From positions 275,727-339,726 of the forward strand of contig WNYE01000047.1 of assembly GCA_021396245.1 (NCBI GenBank): 64,000 nt of DNA, read 5' to 3'. Positions 52,160 to 63,833 of the stretch are shown piece after piece; position 1 is the first letter of the stretch; the number at the start of each line of letters is the position of its first letter. The notes under the pieces are model-generated. The model saw only the letters and a list, made by a program, of their open reading frames with translations. It was not told the origin of the DNA and ran no database searches. The DNA comes from Sporothrix humicola. Its lineage: Eukaryota; Ascomycota; Sordariomycetes; Ophiostomatales; Ophiostomataceae. The translations under genes were made by a program, and so were the position numbers.

Positions 52160-54817
52160 CTATGCAGTCGTCTGCTCGGCGTCGTCCGTCGGGACAGACA
52201 CAATGCTGGGCTCCGTTGTCTCTGTGAAGGCGACCGACGCTTCGGGTCCGGGCGTCTCCTCCTTCTCTTCCGCCTTCTCCTTTGCCACATCCGTGACAAC
52301 TGGCGTCCCCTTGGGCGACTCGGGCACCTCAGCCTCCGTCTTCACCTCCACGGCTTCCGCGGTGGCCACCTCGGCATATGCCGGCGGTGCCAGCGGCGCC
52401 TCCCCGCCCTCCACCCACACCTGCGCCAGCTCCTTTTCAATCTCCTCGCGCCGCGCCCGCCACTCGCCCACCTTGGCCAGCCGCTCGCGCAGCTCTTGGA
52501 GTTCGCGCTCCACATTCTGCTTCTCGCGCTCCGTGCCGATCCGCTCAAACGACCACTCGTCGCCGCGCTCGCCCATGCCCAGGATCAGGTTGAACGTGTG
52601 GTACTTTTTGAGGGAGGCGCGCGTCGAGATGGTGATCAACGTGATGCCCTTTTCCTTGCACACCTCGTACAGCAGGCCCTCGACGTCAGACGACACGGCG
52701 CTGGTGCCCTCGTCGATAAACACGTACTGCGGCTCGTGGTACAGCACGCGCGCAATGGCCATGCGCTGCTTCTCGCCGCCGCTCAGCACGTCCTTCCACT
52801 CCTTCTTGGTGTCCCAGCCGCCCTCGCGCGCCGGCAGGTAGCCCAACTTTGCATCGTCGAGCACTCTCTTTAAATCGTACTCGTTCTTGCGCTTGTCGCG
52901 CATGTCGACCTCGCCATCAGGATAAATCACCTGGTCGCGCAGCGTGCCGATACTTAGGTAGGGCCGCTGCGGCAAAAACATGATGCCGTCCTCGCCCGTG
53001 TTCTTGGGCCGAGACACGAGACCGCGGTAGACGGGCCACAGGCCGGCCACGATGCGCGAAATCGACGTCTTGCCGGCGCCGTTGGGGCCCGAGATCAGCA
53101 GGTGCTCGCCGCGGCGCACAATCAGCGACAGCGACTCCATCAGCTCCTCGCCGCCCTGCGGCCACAGCGAGGGCGCAACCACGGGCACGTTCTCGAGGCG
53201 CACGCCGTCAAAGCCCTTTTGCATCGTGCCCTGGACGTCCGACAGCGAGTACAGCTCGCTGTTGTGCGGGTTGCCGCCGCGGGGGTAATACGCGTCGGCG
53301 TGCACGCGGTGCAGCGTCGAGATGAGCGTGTACACCCGGCTCGTGTAGCCCGCCAGCTCCGACAGGTCCTTGATCGAGTACATCATGCGGCCGCCCGCGT
53401 CCGCCAGCGACAGCATCAGCCGGCGGTTCGTGATAAAGTCCTTGGTACGCGAGCGTTCGCGGACGCCTTCGCCGGAGGAACTGCCAGAAGAACCCTCCAG
53501 AAGTTCCGATGCACCGCCGAGACCACCCCAGGCAGGCAGGAAGACGGGCAGGGCCGACAGCAGGTAGCCGTACGCGCTCCAGCTGTACTTGACGATAAAG
53601 TCCTCGAGCATGTTGTACCGGATCTTGAGCATGTAGATGCCCTCCATCCACGTTTTGAGGTCTTTGAACTCGCGGTTGACCGCCTGCCGCTCCATGTCGG
53701 CGCCGCCATAGAAAGCAACCTCCTCAGCATTGGCAATCAGCCGCGCGTGCAGGCTGCGGAAGTCGCCCTCCTTGCGGCCCTCGATTGCCTTGAGCTTGCC
53801 AAACGGCGGCGACAGCCGGCGCAGAATACTGGCCGTCAAGAAGTAGTTGCTCACGAGGCCCGTCAGTGCCAGCGGGCCCAGCGACCGGTACAGCTGGTAG
53901 TTGAAGATGCACAGGTCGATCAACGGCTTGCCGAGTGACGAGTAGAGGCCTGCCGCAGCCGCGCAGAACAGCGTGAGATCCTGTGTAATGTACTGGTCGG
54001 CGCCCTGACCAACGCCTCCATCGAGATTCGACAACTTAAAGTAGTTGAGGTTCTCGTTCAAGTACAAGTCGTGAATGTAGCGGGTCAGGCGCGTGCGGAA
54101 CGCAATCGACACCTTGGACTCCAAGTACTTGATCATCGCGTTGGTGTACGACGCAAAGCCGCCCAGACCGCACCACTTGAACAGGCCCCACAGGAAGTGC
54201 TTGCCGTTGCCGGCCACGAGATCTCGCACAATCTCACCGTCCAGACGGGCCACCACAAGCGACAGGTATGTCCGCAGCAGCAGGAAACCGGCATGGCTCA
54301 CCAGCAGACCAGCCTCTTTGCTCGTCCACCGCGGGATCATGATGCTCATCAGACTCAAAAACTGGTGGAGGAAGGCCAGGTTCAGGCCAGGCTTGGTCTG
54401 CGCGCCAGGCACTTGGCCCTCTGCACCAGGCACTCCAAGCCCCGAAACGCGCGGCGGGTTCAGGAACAGCCGACGATGCGCCTCGAAAGTGAGTGGCTTC
54501 GTCGTGTGGATCACTACTTTCGACGTCCGGTTGCGGTACGGCACGTAAATCGTCCGCGAGCCGTCCTTGTTGTGCAGCCACGAGTTGGTCCGCACCAGCT
54601 TGAACCCTTGCTCGCGCTCTAGCCGCCGCTTCTTCCACCACCGACGACCACCCTCGCCGCCCAGAATGATCGAGGCCACAAGAGCTAGAGTGGCCAGAAG
54701 ACGCGTTGTCCGCGTCGTCCGCTTCAGGCGTCGCTGCACCATGCCGCCGTACTTGTCGATAAACGCGGCAATGGCGGCCTCGGCGGCCGACCGGCGCAGT
54801 GTCGACTGCGCGGCCAT
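52160..54817 (-). CDS. pxa1: Peroxisomal ABC half-transporter, ABCD/PXA1 type
   Basis: Subfamily D half-transporter that imports long-chain acyl-CoA into peroxisomes for beta-oxidation as a dimer. 885 residues, one exon. Order: an N-terminal hydrophobic helix (LLATLALVASIILGG), a six-helix membrane domain at about 130-470 with the family's loop motif NAEEVAFYGGADME, then the ATPase domain with Walker A GPNGAGKTS near 580, signature LSGGEKQRMAIARV near 678, Walker B YVFIDEGTSAVSSDVE near 699 and a His switch replaced in TISTRASLKKYH. The C-terminal coiled coil (ELQELRERLAKVGEWRARRE) and an acidic tail follow. The Walker B EGTSA and the C-terminal RIGTEREK resemble PXA1 rather than PXA2. The usual catalytic-loop His after Walker B is Arg (TISTRASL), which is typical of the PXA1 side as far as I recall. 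Confidence 0.92.
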   Translation of the reverse strand: MAAQSTLRRSAAEAAIAAFIDKYGGMVQRRLKRTTRTTRLLATLALVASIILGGEGGRRWWKKRRLEREQGFKLVRTNSWLHNKDGSRTIYVPYRNRTSKVVIHTTKPLTFEAHRRLFLNPPRVSGLGVPGAEGQVPGAQTKPGLNLAFLHQFLSLMSIMIPRWTSKEAGLLVSHAGFLLLRTYLSLVVARLDGEIVRDLVAGNGKHFLWGLFKWCGLGGFASYTNAMIKYLESKVSIAFRTRLTRYIHDLYLNENLNYFKLSNLDGGVGQGADQYITQDLTLFCAAAAGLYSSLGKPLIDLCIFNYQLYRSLGPLALTGLVSNYFLTASILRRLSPPFGKLKAIEGRKEGDFRSLHARLIANAEEVAFYGGADMERQAVNREFKDLKTWMEGIYMLKIRYNMLEDFIVKYSWSAYGYLLSALPVFLPAWGGLGGASELLEGSSGSSSGEGVRERSRTKDFITNRRLMLSLADAGGRMMYSIKDLSELAGYTSRVYTLISTLHRVHADAYYPRGGNPHNSELYSLSDVQGTMQKGFDGVRLENVPVVAPSLWPQGGEELMESLSLIVRRGEHLLISGPNGAGKTSISRIVAGLWPVYRGLVSRPKNTGEDGIMFLPQRPYLSIGTLRDQVIYPDGEVDMRDKRKNEYDLKRVLDDAKLGYLPAREGGWDTKKEWKDVLSGGEKQRMAIARVLYHEPQYVFIDEGTSAVSSDVEGLLYEVCKEKGITLITISTRASLKKYHTFNLILGMGERGDEWSFERIGTEREKQNVERELQELRERLAKVGEWRARREEIEKELAQVWVEGGEAPLAPPAYAEVATAEAVEVKTEAEVPESPKGTPVVTDVAKEKAEEKEETPGPEASVAFTETTEPSIVSVPTDDAEQTTA

Positions 54818-57800
54818 CGTGGGAGGTGTGTCGGGAAACGAGTCGCTAGAGTGTTATTGGAAAGGCACGACGAGTCGGCCGTAGACTTGGAAAAGTCGTC
54901 CTCAATTGAGGTTGCGTTCGGAATCGGAAACTCGCGACGATTACGTGATGTCGGACGTTGATGCTGACGTTGGTATTTGGTATTATGTTGATAGATGCCG
55001 CGTTACGTCGCAATGGCGATTCGATTCGATACGTGATGCGTTGCAAATTGTCGAAATCGTCAGAAGTGATGAGAAAGACTTTTAAAAGTGATGGAATTGA
55101 AAAAGGAGAAGTAGATAGTCTCCTTCCCTCTGTCTCATGTGTCTTTCGTGCTAGACTTTGGGTTCATTCCAAGAAAGTTGCGTTTTGTTGGCCGGAAAAG
55201 GCATGTGACAGCCCCAGAACGCTTCCTTCCTCTCCCAGTCTCCGAGGCATGCCGCGCTGTCTTTTGCGCCTGTCTGCGCCTTCCTTGCCTTCCTCCTGCG
55301 CTTTTCGCTCTGGGGAAGGCACGAACAAAGCACGCGGACTGGGAAACTGCGGAGATTTGTGGGTCCTTTCTTCAGTAAAATGGTAAGCCAACAGCCTGTA
55401 ACAGGCCAAGTCTGGGGCCAAACCGCACAGAAGGCTCCAAAAAGAGGAAAAAGGTCAACGTCATTGCTGAGCACATGACTGGCGGCAAGGAAATTCAGCG
55501 CCACACGCCAAAGCCACAGGGGCCGCCACTGTCTGTTGGCGGGCTTTAGGCGCTATGAGACGAGTTAGTGCCTGGCTCCTGTCTTTTCGCTGACATCTGA
55601 TTCTCACCAACATCTGGAATCAGCTTGACACTCGCGATTATCATGACTTGTCGACAACAGCACTTCTTCCTGGACAAACAATACGATTGTTGGGACTGCT
55701 GTTAGAATAAAAACCGACTGTGGCATAGGAAACCTTTGACTTGTACATTTATTGCAGCACAACATCTCACGGACACGAGCTCGATCAAACACAACTGCGG
55801 AGAAGTGCAACAAGGCCCAAAGACCGACCCACGGCCCGTCAACGACCCGACATACCGATCGGTGAAGCTCGTGGTAGGCCGATAGAGGAGGCCGGTACAA
55901 TAGGCCGTTCCTTTGGCCTCTGGTCTGGCCACCGGGGACCCGTTCCGGTACAGCTGCGACCAACTTAAAACGAAGCTTATGCCGGAAAATAAGAGACGGA
56001 GGAAACGTGGTTGGAGCAGTTGAGAGTTGAGTACACAGCACTCCGCATGAGCAGCACCGCGGCCGGGTATACGCTGGAATACGGCGTGATACGACCTTCA
56101 CACTCTCTGACCCGACTTGCTGCTTCTGGACAAGATGTTCAGCAATGGCGGCACCTGCATGAATGGGATAGATGTCGGCGCGTAAGTCGTCGCTAACAAG
56201 CAGGCGTTTCCAGTAGAGAGCCGTAACATCAGATGTCTGTACTCGCCCGACTCGCCCATGCAGAGACACAAAAGCACAACGCCCAGTATGAGTCTAGCTC
56301 TTGCCAAATGCCATCCTCGCCAACCCCCCGCTCTTGCCTGTGATTGCTGTTGTCACCTTTTGGACTCGGCGGCAAGCTCAGCTGTGCTGGGCCAATCAGA
56401 AGCCTGCGACTGCTCGTCTCCCCGCTTCCTCGCGCCTTCCTCCAATGCAGAAGACGAATACTCACAAAGGCGGTTGTAGCCTTGGACGGAAGGGCGAGGA
56501 ACAAGTCTTATTTTTAGCACACGCTTTCAACCTCTCAGTTGCTGTTCTGCTCTTCTGTGTCCTCTCGTCCTTTTTTGCTGTTTCCCCTCTCCCCAAGATC
56601 ACAGCATGCATGCAGCTGCAGCCGCTGAGCTCCAGCTCACGGCCCATGCTATGCTCCTGAATGCCATGCCATGCTACGACACATGCAGCTCTGCGCACGG
56701 AACCAGGTATTCGAGAAGGACGAGGAGAAGAGGGATAAAAGAGCAACAACAAAAAGACGCATTGCAAACCATGGGCAGCAAGAGCTTGCTCGGGCATTTT
56801 GTAGCCGTCGACCGTTGTCTTCACACTTCACCTTGCTATGAACTCGTGAAGCGCCAGATGTTCTGCGAAGCGCCCGCAGTAGCCACGCGCCGAGTCTAGA
56901 ACAAGCAGCGACAATGCACTCTGCTCTTGCCCTCTTGGGCCGGTGCACCCTTTTGCGGACAGGCGGGCTGGCCACTCCGTGTGCGTGGCAGCTCTTTGCA
57001 GGGGCCTTGCCATTTTAAAGGAAACTGTGTGGATGTTCCCTTGCCGCCAGAGCAGCGCTAAATGTCGACACATTCACCGTCTTGTCAATGCTGTTCTCAG
57101 TTTCCCACCCCAAGATCCAGATTGCTTCAGAGTCCAGACAACTGAACGCGCCGAGGTCGCGAATCGCTTTCAAATGGTCTCAATGCTCCCAATGCCCTCT
57201 CTCGACCGGACGGAACGGGAGCATGGAGCATGGAGCATGGAACATGAAGCATGGCAGGGCATGGATGGGAGAAGAGAGAAAAGGCTCACAACAATGAGCA
57301 TGCTGAGCACAGGCTCAACGTTCCTGGCTCGTCCTTTTTGGTGCCCGTCTATTGAGACCCCGCTTTTCTAGAAATGGCGCAGCGCCATTGGCCGGCGTTC
57401 CACGGCCGCTATTTGGCAGACCCGCTTTTTAAAATGCGTTGTTATGAGGTACTTAGATTGCTTCTCAAAAGGTGTGTAGATACATGTACCACGCTAATCG
57501 TATGTGGGGAGCTTCTGCACAAGGTTGCAGGGATCCGGACCTTTCTTCCCCATCCTGGAAAGAAGCAAGCGCTGTGTGATTTGGCCGCGTATTCGAGCAC
57601 CTGTGCTGGACAGCACTGCTGGACACTCACTAAACACGCTGTAGAATGGCACACAGCGCCCAAAAGATTAGATCCACCCGGTGTGCTGTGCCTTCCGTCT
57701 CTTTGCTCTTTCCCGCTCTTGGTGCCCTTTCGCTCGTCCTTTCCTCTTTTCAGCACACGCTCCACCCTAGCAAATCAAAAGGGGAAACCGGGGACCGCCA

Positions 57801-60168
57801 GCATCACCGCCCATCCAGGCCCCCCCAATCGCACCTGCCATCATCTCGCTTCCCCTGCCACCCTCCCAAGGCAAGAAAGGCCCAGGCCTTTACTCTCACT
57901 TTCCTTCTGTCTGGAGTTGCGCAGTCGCTCTTGCCCAAAGCTGCCTCTTTCCCAATTTTCGCAATTTCATTTCCCTCGCCCATTTTCCCCATCTCAACCT
58001 TCCCTCGATCTCTTCACATCAACCCCTTTTTTTCTAAACTTCATTCGTGCATTGTTGATAACGTCTCCAGCGGCCCATTGTTTTGGTTTTGGGCCCTTGT
58101 TTTTCTTATTTTCTTATTCGCCCTGCGCTGGCACCGTTGCTTTGCTTTACAAGTATCTTACGGAGCATCTCTCTTGTCTCATCCGCTACCCAATCCAATT
58201 CGCCGGTCACTCTCCAGCCCACAGACCACTTGAACCACTCGAACCAGTAAACCATTCCCGAACGCCAGCCGCCTCCTCTCTCTTTCTTCGTCCTTTGCTG
58301 CGCTTTGCACTGTTATTTCCCTCCTACGGTGTAATTTCTGGACCACCCCCCTAGTCCACAGTCCAATCCCCCCGTCGCGCGCCGTCGTTCTCCTCGCCAT
58401 CCTTTCCCGCCCAACACCCCAAAGAAGAAGAGAGACGAAGGAAAGTGAAAACCCACCCAACCCCCGAACGACATTACCTTTTTTACTTTTTCGCCAAATC
58501 CGCGTTGTCGCGTTCCTCTTTTTTTCTTCACCATACACCTCCGTCTCGACATTCTCCCCTCCGAAATCCACGGATTGTCCAGAAATTCCAGACTGTCGAG
58601 ACTTCAGACCGAAGACCTATTCCGCATCCAAATACACAGCATCCTTTCCGCCTCGCGCTTTACACTTTTACACATTTACGCCCTGACGCCTCGCCTTGTC
58701 CTCGATCCTCGATCCTCACATCTCCTCGATCGACACTCCTCGCCGCGTGCTGGAGGTGCTGACTCGCCCCGAATTGGCCTTGCCTCGGGCCGCCCAAACC
58801 GCGCATTAGGGGCTTCTCGTTTCCTCCCTCGATTCTTCCAAAGCGAATAGACAGCACAAAGACACGACGAAGGGACAGCATCAGGAACAAGGAACAGCAA
58901 CAGCAATACCAGTACCAATATCGAAACCCGCAATCGATCCCCTTCATCGACATATAGAGAGACACGGGTGAGTGAAAACGCGCACGCCGCGAACGTCAGT
59001 TCCAAGCCTTTTTCTCGGCCCAGCTTCAGACGTCAAGACAAAGCTTGAACGATTCCTGCTTTCCCTTTAACCTTTTTTCCTTCCCCATTTGTCTTTCTCT
59101 CTCTGCCGCATCCTGCATTCCCTCTCCTTCTCGCCGCCTTTCGCCTTTCCTTGCCTCGTTCAAGATCCAGATCTATTATTCTGTATCTTATTTTGTATCT
59201 TACTGCCCGCCAGCCGCCATTTATCCCCTCCCGCGCTCCCTTACCTTGCCTGCTTGCTCCCTGCCCATCTATCTATTTTCAGCCTCCGCCGGCGACCTGT
59301 GTCTATCATCTGTCTCGCCTTTCCCGTTACCCTTTTTTGTGTGTACTTTTGTGCACTCTATATGCTTCTTTTTCTCTGCCTTCTTCTTGGCGGTTCTCCT
59401 TGCAGACTCACCCAACCAGCTGCGCAGCTGCCGCTCGTGTTACACCTCTTTGTTTCTTTAGCACCCTTTGCACGCACCAAAGAGAGACAGCTGTCGCATG
59501 CGACCATACACCCCCATCCATCCATATCCCAATCCCAATAACCCCATAACCATAAACCCCCATTCACAATCCGCAAAGCCCCCTTTGCGTCTTCCCGCCT
59601 GCCGCCTACCGCTTTTGCCTGCTCCAAAACCACGCTTGCTACATCGCCCACACTCCTCACTATTGTTCCCCTAATCCGCTTGGCTCTCGTCTTCTCTCTC
59701 CCCAGCACCAGAAACATTGCAAGAGACAGAGACAGTCGGCTTCCGTCAATTCAACCCAACCCCCACAACACAGATCACAGGCTGTCTTGTCTGTGTCTTG
59801 TTTGTGATATTCTTCTGCCTCATGTTTTGCCTCGAGCCTAATCGATAGCTTCGATTTCCTCAACTTTCTCTGTCCTTTTACATTTTACTTCCCGAACAAG
59901 GCTGGCGCACGTTATCACTGATCCCCCACACCCCTTTTCCCACAAAGCACACCTCCTCTTTTTCCCTCTGCCTTGCCGCTTTTGTCGCCACGAATGAGAT
60001 CAAGCCGTCTGAATAAAATAAAATAAGCAGCGAAACCAGCCACTGACGCCTGAAAAGGAAACCCCCCGCAGACTCTCTTACGCTCTTTCTCCTCCCCCAA
60101 TCCCACCTGGCCGACCCATCCGGCTTTGTTGGGCTCTCTTCTCTTCCCTCCTTTTCTCCTACAAGACC
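54818..60168. other. 5.3 kb divergent intergenic interval
   Basis: Between the PXA1-type gene (minus) and the PSR-type phosphatase (plus). No gene is recognised. A GAGCATG-type heptamer repeat lies at 57218-57254. From about 57,700 the sequence is strongly C/T-rich for 2.4 kb and probably contains the phosphatase promoter and long leader; a GTGAGT at 58970 and CCCCAG near 59,705 might bound a leader intron. Frames of 221 codons (55604-56269, minus) and 326 codons (57374-58354, plus) lack any domain. Confidence 0.5.
57218..57254. repeat. Heptamer microsatellite GAGCATG-like
   Basis: Three GAGCATG copies followed by GAACATG and AAGCATG, with decay outward. Confidence 0.8.
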
Positions 60169-61995
60169 ATGTCTCGCGATACACCGTCGCAGACGCCTCC
60201 GCAATCCGTGGCCGAAGTTTCCAACGAAAAGTCATCGTACTCTGCGGAAGAAGGCAGCAGCAGCAATAGCAACGCTGCAGCCGCAGCTCAGGCCCCAGCG
60301 ACCACTACGAAAAAGGGCCGCTCCCTCCTCCACGTCCCGTCTCGCTCGTCCTCCCAGAAAGTCCAACCCTCTCCGACATCCACAGGCCTCAGCGGCGCCA
60401 CCGCCAGCGACTCGCGCGATAGTATCGGTCGCCAATCGCGAGAATCCAAGAACAGCTTTTTGGGCCGCCATCGCAACGGTAGCGTGTCGAGCAAACACTC
60501 GGGCGTCGTCACCGGCCCCACGAACACTCCCGGCAACTCACAACCCAGCTCGCCCGCCGTGGCAACAAACGCCCACCAGAAGCGGAAGAAGGGGGGCGGC
60601 GGCTTCCTGGCTATCTTCGGATGCTGCACGGTCCCCGAAGATGCCAACGCCCTTGACGTCGATGACCAGCCTCTTCCCGCAAACAAACTAAAGGACATCC
60701 CCCCACGTCCTGCAACTGCCAGCCGTAGGACAGCCACCCCCAACGACGAGATCAGCGCCGCCGGTCGCGTCCCCCTCAACGAAAAGGACGAGCACCGCCA
60801 GGAAGCCATTGCAGACGAGCCCCTCCTCCAGACACGGCAGCCGGAGCCACAGTATATGCCCTCAGGTGGCGGCCAGCCGCAAGAGTCGGGAGCAGCAGTT
60901 GCATCGTCGTCCAAGGAGAAGCGGAGCTCAGGGGCAACGTCGGTGCAGGACCAGTCATCATCCACCGCAGCGTCAACGGCCGTTGCCGGCACATCAACGC
61001 TCGGTGATTCCGACTCAAAACGCGCGTCGCTTAACAACGCCACTGGCAGCAGTGGGAGTGTAGCAGGTGCACCCATCGTCACTGTCGACCCGCCAAGCCA
61101 ACAGGAGTCGGAGGAGACACATAACGCAGAGGAGCACGCAGCAGGTTCATCTTCTCATCAAGACGGTGAACAAGCAGGCGACAACGGCGGCGACGACGAT
61201 GTCGAGATGCAAGACGCAGGTGCCATACGGAGTAACCAGATCCTGACACAGGTGCCTGAAGTTCCACTCCCCAACGTCCCGCCACCACCCCCGGGCCCAG
61301 CACCAACAGGCGCTCTGCCGCCGGTCGACAACCACAACGGTAATAACATTGCGGAGTTGATCGAGCAGCACCGGCAAAAGGCGCTCCTGCCGCCGATCGA
61401 GCCGCACCTCAAGGGACGGAAATGTTTGGTTTTGGATCTCGACGAGACACTGGTGCACAGTTCGTTCAAGGTAAGCTCTCACTCTGTCTCCATAAAATAA
61501 GATGAAATGGCTACGTTCACTAACATCTTCCAGATCCTGCATCAGGCCGACTTCACAATACCGGTGGAGATTGAGGGCAACTACCACAACATCTATGTGA
61601 TCAAGCGCCCCGGCGTCGACCAGTTTATGAAGCGCGTCGGCGAGCTATACGAGGTGGTTGTGTTCACGGCATCTGTCTCAAAGTACGGCAACCCGTTGCT
61701 CGACCAGCTTGATATCCACAACGTCGTGCACCACCGCCTGTTCCGTGAGAGCTGCTTCAACCACCAGGGCAACTACGTCAAGGATCTGTCCATGATCGGC
61801 CGCGACCTCAAGGACACCATCATCATTGACAACTCACCCACGTCCTACATCTTCCACCCGCAACACGCCGTCCCCATTAGCAGTTGGTTCTCAGATGCCC
61901 ATGACAACGAGCTGCTAGACCTCATCCCCGTTCTCGAAGACCTGGCTGGCCCGACCGTCCAGGACGTCAGCCTTGTCCTTGATGTCACTCTTTAA
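60169..61995 (+). CDS. psr1: PSR1/PSR2-like plasma-membrane phosphatase (NLI/FCP1 HAD family)
   Basis: Ser/Thr phosphatase of the HAD/SCP type; yeast Psr1/Psr2 act at the plasma membrane in salt and general stress signalling with Whi2. Exons 60169-61470 and 61534-61995 (63-base intron, GTAAGC to CAG, CTAAC branch) give 587 residues. Residues 1-400 are disordered and Ser/Pro/Ala-rich, with a conserved island GGGFLAIFGCCTVPEDANAL near 145-165 whose paired Cys fit palmitoylation. The catalytic domain starts near 415: LVLDLDETLVHSSFK with the DxDxT nucleophile, then (after the splice) VIKRPGVDQFM, VVVFTASVSKYGNPLLDQLD with the Thr-Ala-Ser motif, and DNSPTSYIFHPQHAVPISSW with the metal-binding Asp. 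The intron splits the domain exactly after the catalytic motif. The end DLAGPTVQDVSLVLD matches the family. Confidence 0.93.
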
Positions 61996-63833
61996 TTAGA
62001 ACACGACCGCGTCGTCAAATTTGACAAACTCTTTTGATTCTTGACGTTTTATAATTTCCTATGTCTCATTTCTTTACCAAAAAACGCATATTCTCTATTT
62101 ATCGCACCCACACTCGCTCATATTTTATTTTCTTGTTTCTCTTCCGGATACCATTGCGCGCGCTCTCTTCTTGTCTCTTCCATTCTTCCACTGCTGCTCC
62201 CTGCCATATTATTTGGTTTTGCTTTTGCGAGAGCGTCGCTGAGCGACCCGGCGGTTGAAATTCATTTTTCAAGTATAGAAACATCCCTCCCCAGCAAACG
62301 ACGTTTGACACGACAAAAAGAAAGACACACACAAGACTCCCAAACCACACATACGAACATACGAACAAAAACAACAACGAGCCGAAACTTACATATACCG
62401 CTCGAACCAACCTCCCGTTCTTTATATGTCCCGTCTTGCAATCTCCAGAAGAGACAAGATAGCGAGGACTTGAGAAAACTGGACGATTATTTATTTTACT
62501 GCTACTTCCAACATTACTTTTTTATTACTGGCCTTTGTCGACAAAGTTCTTAATACTATAGCGGACGGCGTTCAACTGCTTTCCTTTCGACTGTTCTTTT
62601 TTCTCTTTTCTTCCTTTTCTTGTCTACTACTTTTTCATTTGTTTTTCTTCAGTGTTCGTTTCTGGGTCTGGATTTTGCATGCAGCTTAGCTTTCTTTATC
62701 CTTGTCTTTTTCGAGTGTGTTTGTATTTTCTCGCGCTTCTTTTTTTTTTCTTTTTCTGATTAGTTTTTGGTCTTTTCAATCATCCTCTATCTACTCATCT
62801 TATTACTCTTTTTTTTTCTATAAACAAACAAAGCCTGTTCATTTTTTTGCTCTTCTCTCCCACGCATAGCAAACACTGCGCTCTACTTGACGGTCTTTCC
62901 GATCACTTGTTTCTGACTTGAGCTTAAACACGGTTATCGTGCATTTTCGACAGCATCGACATGTGAATATCGAGGGTTGAGCACTATTGGGGTTGTGATG
63001 CATGGGAAGCTGGTCTCGATGGATCACTTAATCACCCGAACCATAGCTTTGTCAAGCATTCGACAATAAAGACAAAAACACAATGAAAATTGAAACTATT
63101 CTTCTCTTGACCTGAAATCAATCGTTAATGGGTGTTGTCAGCAGTTTTTGAAATATCTTATAATCCGGCCGAAAGCTTCCTTTTTAGGGGTCGTCGAAAT
63201 GGATCCCTGAAAGGCCCCTAAAGCTCTCCTTATGCGCCCTAAAGTAACATAGCTTCAGGGGCTATCTGTAATAGCTCATCTGCTATCCCATTTGCTTCTG
63301 GCCCCTTCTCTGCGGTTCCCAGCTCCTATCTCCTCGAGCTCCTCTCCTCCTTCCTCTTGCCCAAACCGGGATCCGGACAAATATTTATGCGCTAATTTAT
63401 AGCGGCTGGCTTTGGCCGTCCAGAGCCAATTGGAGACCCACTTTTGCGCTGCTAGCGTGCTGGGACACGCCTGGGGTTAACCTCTGAAAGAAGGAGTGGA
63501 AGCTCTTTTTTGGGTCATTTTCGCTCTTTCCCCCTGGCAGGTGTGGTAGTCGTGGCCTCAATTCGCTGGCAAAGGCAAAGCACGCACGCGAACTTGCACT
63601 CTGCTCTCTGCTTCTCGACCTTCTCTTTCTCCCCCTTTTACATCCGACCTCTGCTTTGCGATTTCGAGATCAGCAACTCACCAACTCCATCATCTTCCGC
63701 TTCTTTCTTCTTTCTTCTTTATTGTTTCCTCCTTTTCTTTTCGTTGTTTCCGTCTTCGTCTTTTGTCTTTTTCGACTTTTCTTCGACACTCCTTTAATTC
63801 TCTTCGACTTTCGATTCTCGACTCTCCTTCATC
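61996..63833. other. 3' flank of psr1 and promoter of the last gene
   Basis: No gene. 62,000-62,850 is T/C-rich. 63,180-63,330 contains several CCCCTAAAG / CTTTAGGGG-like words in both orientations. 63,590-63,833 is a C/T-rich leader. Confidence 0.5.

Noticed and set aside
55604..56269. 221-codon minus frame between pxa1 and psr1.
   Set aside because: Mixed composition but no domain, no splice signals and no promoter pattern; most likely a chance frame.
57374..58354. 326-codon plus frame before the PSR-like phosphatase.
   Set aside because: Second half is C/T-rich leader; first half has no similarity to any family that I know.
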